A DNA stretch of 55,029 nt, taken from a virus. This document shows, piece by piece, positions 51,186 to 55,029 of this stretch. The notes under the pieces are model-generated. The model had not been told where the DNA came from. It made no database searches and saw only the letters and a list, made by a program, of their open reading frames with translations. A program made the position numbers and the translations under genes. Location: positions 1-55,029 of the IMG/VR virus record IMGVR_UViG_3300042569_001733. The stretch is one strand, 5' to 3'. Each line of letters begins with the position of its first letter. Positions within the stretch are counted from its first letter, which is position 1.

Positions 51186-51688
51186 TATGGGACCACCATA
51201 GATACCTGCATACGAACTGTCTCGAAGCCACCCTCAGGGTTACCAGCCTCGACGGTTGCAATGACACCCATGCCGTATTCGTTCTCTTCCCACTGGTCGA
51301 GTTTGCGCATAAGCTCCATAAATAGGTAGCAATCAACTGCCGCGATCTCTGAACCTTCTTGAATTTTTTCTCCCGTAGGAGCCTTGCCGTTATTTCCAAC
51401 TACGGGGATCTGTCGAGATACCGCAATGCTAAGCACCGCTGTTCGTGGTTGGGTACAGCGTTGAGGCTGGCTTGCCTGATCTCCAGGAAGACCTAGATAC
51501 ATTTGAATAAATGACACAGAAAGCTGCTCGCAGTCAATCGCAGGCTCGCCCATTAACCAAAAACGACGTGAAGGCAGGTCTACGTTGTACTCTTCATAGG
51601 TAGCAACTACCTTGGCAAGAACTGCGTCAAGAAAATCCTTAAGGTGTAACGCTTTAGAGTCAACCGTGGAGATGTCAATAATTGGCAT
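51185..51688 (-). CDS. Probable tail terminator protein
   Basis: 167 residues; AGGAG precedes the ATG. The position between connector and gp10-like genes, and a fold with AVLSIAVSRQIPVVG and a C-terminal strand (GGFETVRMQVSMVVP), fit tail terminators that cap the tube. Family not certain. Confidence 0.6.
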   Translation of the reverse strand: MPIIDISTVDSKALHLKDFLDAVLAKVVATYEEYNVDLPSRRFWLMGEPAIDCEQLSVSFIQMYLGLPGDQASQPQRCTQPRTAVLSIAVSRQIPVVGNNGKAPTGEKIQEGSEIAAVDCYLFMELMRKLDQWEENEYGMGVIATVEAGNPEGGFETVRMQVSMVVP

Positions 51689-51698
51689 ATTGCGTCTC

Positions 51699-53066
51699 CT
51701 AGTTGTCTAGTGTATATGTAGGTGTCGGTACAGCACCAAGTTTAAGTGATAGGTTACCGGACGCAATATACACAGTTTCAGTTCCCTTTACTGCATAGAG
51801 ATCCCACGTACCTGGGTCAACAAAGCCCGCGTAGGCATATGCATCTGCGTAGGGAACCGATAATGTTAGTGTGTCGCGAGACTCGTTTGTAACAAGCGCC
51901 GTTCCGGTGTCTGCGCCGTACGCAACGTTGCTTGCAACCTTGACATACATAAAGGTAGTAGTCGTAGGGACATCCGCGATGTAGTACGAGCCGTTAAAGG
52001 TTGCGTTGATGCCTGAGATTGTCACGTAGTCGCCTGCTGAGAACCCGTGGGCAGTCGACGTGGTAATAATCGCCATGTTATCCGCGAGCTGCTTGTGAGA
52101 GACGGACTTAGAGATGTCGGTAGTGATGGTGTTAATAGAAACGGCGCCTGAGCCAAGATCTTTTGTCTTAGTTCCGCTGTAGTTACTGATCTTAAGGTTA
52201 GGCACCCATGTATCATCTGTTACCAGGAACGCGGCGTTGATGTAGTCGATGTTTACGTCGAGAGTTCCGCCGTCATTTCCTGTGATGATCATGTCAAGAA
52301 CACTTGGAGCAAGAGAAAGAGGCTTAGAAACATGACGACGAGCGCGAGGAACGTCTGGAGAGAATACGCGTGCCTTTGCACGTGCCTTATCTGGGTTTGA
52401 AGACTTAAGGAAGAGATCTACAACGTATAGACCTGTGCGTAGCTCATCAATGAAGTCCTGGTTGTCAAGAACAGTGTAGGAAACGCCTTGGCGAGAGATA
52501 GCGGTAATACGTTGAGGCAATGCACAGTCATCGTTGCCAGACCAGAGCTTAATAAACTCTGTAGCAAGGGTACGCGCGGCTGCCTTGCCAGACGCAGGAG
52601 GTGGAGATCCATATGTGTATGTAACTTCAATGTTGCAAGGTGCCCAGGCTGTCCCGGAGCGTGCTTGAAGCGTAGAATGATCTACTAAATAGTAGTTAGA
52701 AGGGTCGACTATCATTCCAGTGCGGTCACGGACGGCGTCGATCTTAACTACAGGCCGTCCGCGTAGGCGTAGACGTGTAGAAGGTGACATACCGTCTGTT
52801 GTAAGCTCGGCGTAGTCGTCAAATTCATCAAAAGGAAGGTTATACATGTCGCCGGCGACAAGTTCCGGCGTGTAGTTACGAGCAGAGGCGCCTAGACGAT
52901 ACGCACGTGACGCGCATACATATTTTTCTGTAACTGTATTGATTCCACCATACTTGCGACCAGACATAGACCATAGAAGTTGAGACGCTACCTTAACGGC
53001 CTCGTACGCGTATTCATGATCCGCGTAGATATCTAGTTCTTCAACGTTAACCCAAAGGTTTGACAC
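51699..53066 (-). CDS. Head-tail connector fused to β-modules
   Basis: 455 residues from GTG 53066. The N-terminal ~270 residues (YEAVKVASQLLWSMSGRKYGG, PVVKIDAVRDRTGMIVDPSNYYLVD) resemble phage head-tail adaptors. The C-terminal ~185 residues are a fused β-region containing one AHGFSAGDYVTISGINATFNG module. Such a decoration on a connector is unusual and would sit at the neck. Confidence 0.65.
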   Translation of the reverse strand: MSNLWVNVEELDIYADHEYAYEAVKVASQLLWSMSGRKYGGINTVTEKYVCASRAYRLGASARNYTPELVAGDMYNLPFDEFDDYAELTTDGMSPSTRLRLRGRPVVKIDAVRDRTGMIVDPSNYYLVDHSTLQARSGTAWAPCNIEVTYTYGSPPPASGKAAARTLATEFIKLWSGNDDCALPQRITAISRQGVSYTVLDNQDFIDELRTGLYVVDLFLKSSNPDKARAKARVFSPDVPRARRHVSKPLSLAPSVLDMIITGNDGGTLDVNIDYINAAFLVTDDTWVPNLKISNYSGTKTKDLGSGAVSINTITTDISKSVSHKQLADNMAIITTSTAHGFSAGDYVTISGINATFNGSYYIADVPTTTTFMYVKVASNVAYGADTGTALVTNESRDTLTLSVPYADAYAYAGFVDPGTWDLYAVKGTETVYIASGNLSLKLGAVPTPTYTLDN

Positions 53067-53110
53067 TTATCTGTCCTGTCTAATCGTCGTTAATGTAGAT
53101 CTTAATAAAG

Positions 53111-53154
53111 GAGCGGCATGCCTGTGTTGGTGGTAACACATCGGCATGCCGCTC
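53111..53154 (-). terminator. Strong terminator after the major tail gene
   Basis: Reading leftward, GAGCGGCATGCC pairs with GGCATGCCGCTC; inside it TGTGTT pairs with AACACA, with a 2-base bulge, and CTTTATT follows. A long stable hairpin 12 bases after the tail-tube stop, as often found there to set its high expression. Confidence 0.8.
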
Positions 53155-53165
53155 ACATTCTATTA

Positions 53166-54215
53166 TTAAGAGGTTGGATCCTCTGTAGACGCAATGATGA
53201 AGTCTACGTCGTTATCAGCGTTATAGTCCAAGCTGCCAGGAACGTTATAAGCTGTAGTTGAACCTTCTGACGCAAAGTCAGTGACCGCGCGTGAGTTTGT
53301 AGGTACTAGAGCTGTTCCAGTATCTGCAGCAGAAGTGATTGTTCCACTTGTTGCTGTTGTGTATGTGAAGGTTGTTGTTGTTGGTACAGTTGTGATTGTG
53401 TATGTACCATGCAAAGGAGCATTTCCGTTTGTACCGGAGATTGTTACTGTATCACCAACCTCAAAGGTGTGAGCCGTTGAGGTAGTGATTGTAGCAGTCG
53501 TGCCAGTACGCTGTGAGTTAGAGATTGTCTTTGAGATATCTCCGTGCCATGTGTAGAAGCCCTTGCGGCCTGTTGGAGCCCAAGCATTGCGAGCATATGA
53601 GTATGGGCGCTCTGTTGCAACTGGGAATTCCCAGCGATCATCTAAGCCCATTGAGAATGCTGTGTTGCCAAGTCCGTAACCTTCGAATGTATTTGCAAGC
53701 AAACCATTCTCAATTACGCGGTCGCCTGAAAGGCGAAGTTTTGCGTATGGGAATACCCAGTGGAAGTAAGGAAGTGTTGCTGCCTTCTTGCCGTCAATGA
53801 TTGCGTGTGACCATGTCTCAATAGCAACACCGTTACCTGCAGGATCATCACCTGTTGCAGGAGAAGACCAACCAACAGATTTGCGATCTGGTGTAGCAAA
53901 TGTTCCAAGGTTCTTACGAAGCAATAGACCGCCTGAAAGAAGCTGCGTTAATTCTGTATCTGGCTCGCAGATTGCAAGTTCCATTGTGATACGCTTTAGC
54001 GTATCTGGAGACTTGTATGTTACGCAGACAGCGCCGTTAGCGCCTTTTTCTGTAATTTCATCGCCTTCTTCATATTCTGGTGTGAATGAAAGACGCATGA
54101 ATGCAGATGTTGTGTAGCTGTCGCCAGGCTCATTTAGGAGGTTACCAGACGCGTCAAGTCGAGTTACTCGAATTGAGACGCCCTGAATACTGGCGGCGTA
54201 TTCTTGAGTTGCCAT
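53166..54215 (-). CDS. Major tail (tube) protein with β-module
   Basis: 349 residues; AAGGAG is 10 bases before the ATG. RLSFTPEYEEGDEITEKGANGAVCVTYKSPDTLKRITMEL is typical of actinophage tube proteins. Near residues 235-310 an AHTFEVGDTVTISG module with TVPTTTTFTYTT is inserted or appended, which would project from the tail surface. A terminator follows. Confidence 0.82.
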   Translation of the reverse strand: MATQEYAASIQGVSIRVTRLDASGNLLNEPGDSYTTSAFMRLSFTPEYEEGDEITEKGANGAVCVTYKSPDTLKRITMELAICEPDTELTQLLSGGLLLRKNLGTFATPDRKSVGWSSPATGDDPAGNGVAIETWSHAIIDGKKAATLPYFHWVFPYAKLRLSGDRVIENGLLANTFEGYGLGNTAFSMGLDDRWEFPVATERPYSYARNAWAPTGRKGFYTWHGDISKTISNSQRTGTTATITTSTAHTFEVGDTVTISGTNGNAPLHGTYTITTVPTTTTFTYTTATSGTITSAADTGTALVPTNSRAVTDFASEGSTTAYNVPGSLDYNADNDVDFIIASTEDPTS

Positions 54216-54268
54216 TGTTTGTTTTTCTCCTTATTTTTGATGTATAACTGTCTGCTAATACGTATATT

Positions 54269-55027
54269 TTACGCGGTTAGATCGATCCTGACTGCTGCGT
54301 GAACAGACGAGTCAAAGTATACTGCTGCCGGGCGGATTGCCTTAAGAAGCATGTTGTTCGCGTTGCCTGATACGTCATAGCCTTGGGCTAGGTTATCGTT
54401 GACAACGTCAATATCGCCAAGAATGACCCTGACGTCTCCTGTCGCGTACATCCATTTGTTTGTCGCGCTTGGTGTTTCCGTGGCGTCTGCCGCGTCGGTT
54501 GGACCTGCCCCTGAGTAGCCAGAACCAATCACTATAGGAGTTCCACCAACAGTTCTAAGGAAGGTGTCACTGCTGCCAGTTGAAGGGTAGACTAGATTAG
54601 AGCTTGCAACAAGCGCCGCAACGTCGCGTGTCATGTGAATGACTCCTTGGATTCCGCACGCTGAAGATTCTCCAATTGTCTGCTCAAGAAGCGCTAGTGC
54701 GCGACGAGCGGATAATGCTGTACCTGAGTTAAGTATCGTAGCGGCAGGATCTACTAGTGCTCGATTTGCATGGCTAGCGCCAATGCGAACTGCACCGTCC
54801 CACAGCTCTGTTTCAAGAGCTTTTTGCGTAATACACTCTAACTGACGCTTAAGTCTTTCAATATGGTCTATACCAAGTAGACCTAGAGTTGAGCGATAGT
54901 CTTCAACCTCAACAAAAAATGGTTTAACTTCTAGATAACGAGCAGGTGTTGCGTTGCTTACAATTGTAGATGAAGTTGTGTCTGTATCATCCCAGTTTTT
55001 AGCGGAATATACTCCGCTGTCCCAGTA
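54269..55027 (-). CDS. Virion structural protein, possibly capsid (5' end beyond window)
   Basis: 252 residues visible; the frame is open to the right edge, so the ATG at 54634 is internal. KPFFVEVEDYRSTLGLLGIDHIERLKRQLECITQKALETELWDG and KWMYATGDVRVILGD ... IRPAAVYFDSSVHAAVRIDL have the form of a capsid or capsid-like protein. Position upstream of the tail tube is consistent. Exact identity is uncertain. Confidence 0.55.
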   Translation of the reverse strand, partial: YWDSGVYSAKNWDDTDTTSSTIVSNATPARYLEVKPFFVEVEDYRSTLGLLGIDHIERLKRQLECITQKALETELWDGAVRIGASHANRALVDPAATILNSGTALSARRALALLEQTIGESSACGIQGVIHMTRDVAALVASSNLVYPSTGSSDTFLRTVGGTPIVIGSGYSGAGPTDAADATETPSATNKWMYATGDVRVILGDIDVVNDNLAQGYDVSGNANNMLLKAIRPAAVYFDSSVHAAVRIDLTA

Positions 55028-55029
55028 CT

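Overview
The window is a section of a tailed-phage genome, most likely a long-tailed siphovirus infecting an actinobacterium. The phage call rests on a 1237-residue tape-measure protein, a distal-tail protein, an overlapping pair of tail-assembly chaperone frames, collagen-like tail fibres and a complete replication block. The host call rests on a WhiB-family iron-sulfur regulator, frequent GTG/TTG starts and several small protein families familiar from actinophages. G+C looks to be in the mid-40s per cent by eye, so a low-GC actinobacterium (for example a freshwater lineage) is a reasonable guess but is not shown. I saw no integrase, attachment site, lysis gene, tRNA or CRISPR array.

Layout. 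(1) 1-2407, minus: most of a primase-polymerase/D5-type helicase running off the left edge. (2) 2632-4710, plus: a small membrane protein, a helix-turn-helix protein and an Mre11-like phosphoesterase. (3) 4826-16277, plus: four large collagen-like fibre proteins, two paralogous fibre proteins each carrying a seven-repeat propeller, and two small fibre-associated proteins. (4) 16347-21550, plus: a cassette with a sulfotransferase, a fused APS-kinase/nucleotidyltransferase, two small membrane proteins (one DUF2061) and four glycosyltransferases, the last resembling collagen galactosyltransferases. (5) 39695-21542, minus: regulation and DNA metabolism (WhiB, pyrimidine-dimer glycosylase, C5-cytosine methyltransferase, dUTPase-like NTPase, two GT-B-like paralogs, SSB, RecA/Sak4-like ATPase, Cas4-like nuclease, SNF2 helicase, RuvC-like resolvase, DNA polymerase A, dCMP deaminase, a glycosyltransferase, a thymidylate-synthase-family enzyme with the Asp expected for dCMP, and a dNMP kinase). 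(6) 55027-39698, minus: virion structural genes from a possible capsid protein through tail tube, connector, chaperones, tape measure, distal tail, hub and accessory tail proteins.

Two systems stand out. First, collagen-like fibres whose third triplet position is mostly threonine are followed by their own glycosylation and sulfation cassette, which includes an enzyme resembling collagen galactosyltransferase; I infer a phage-encoded pathway that decorates its own fibres with sulfated glycans. Second, the dCMP-type synthase-family enzyme, dNMP kinase, dUTPase-like enzyme, dCMP deaminase and three glycosyltransferase-like proteins in the replication block together resemble a T4-style cytosine hypermodification pathway. 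Both are inferences from motifs and gene order.
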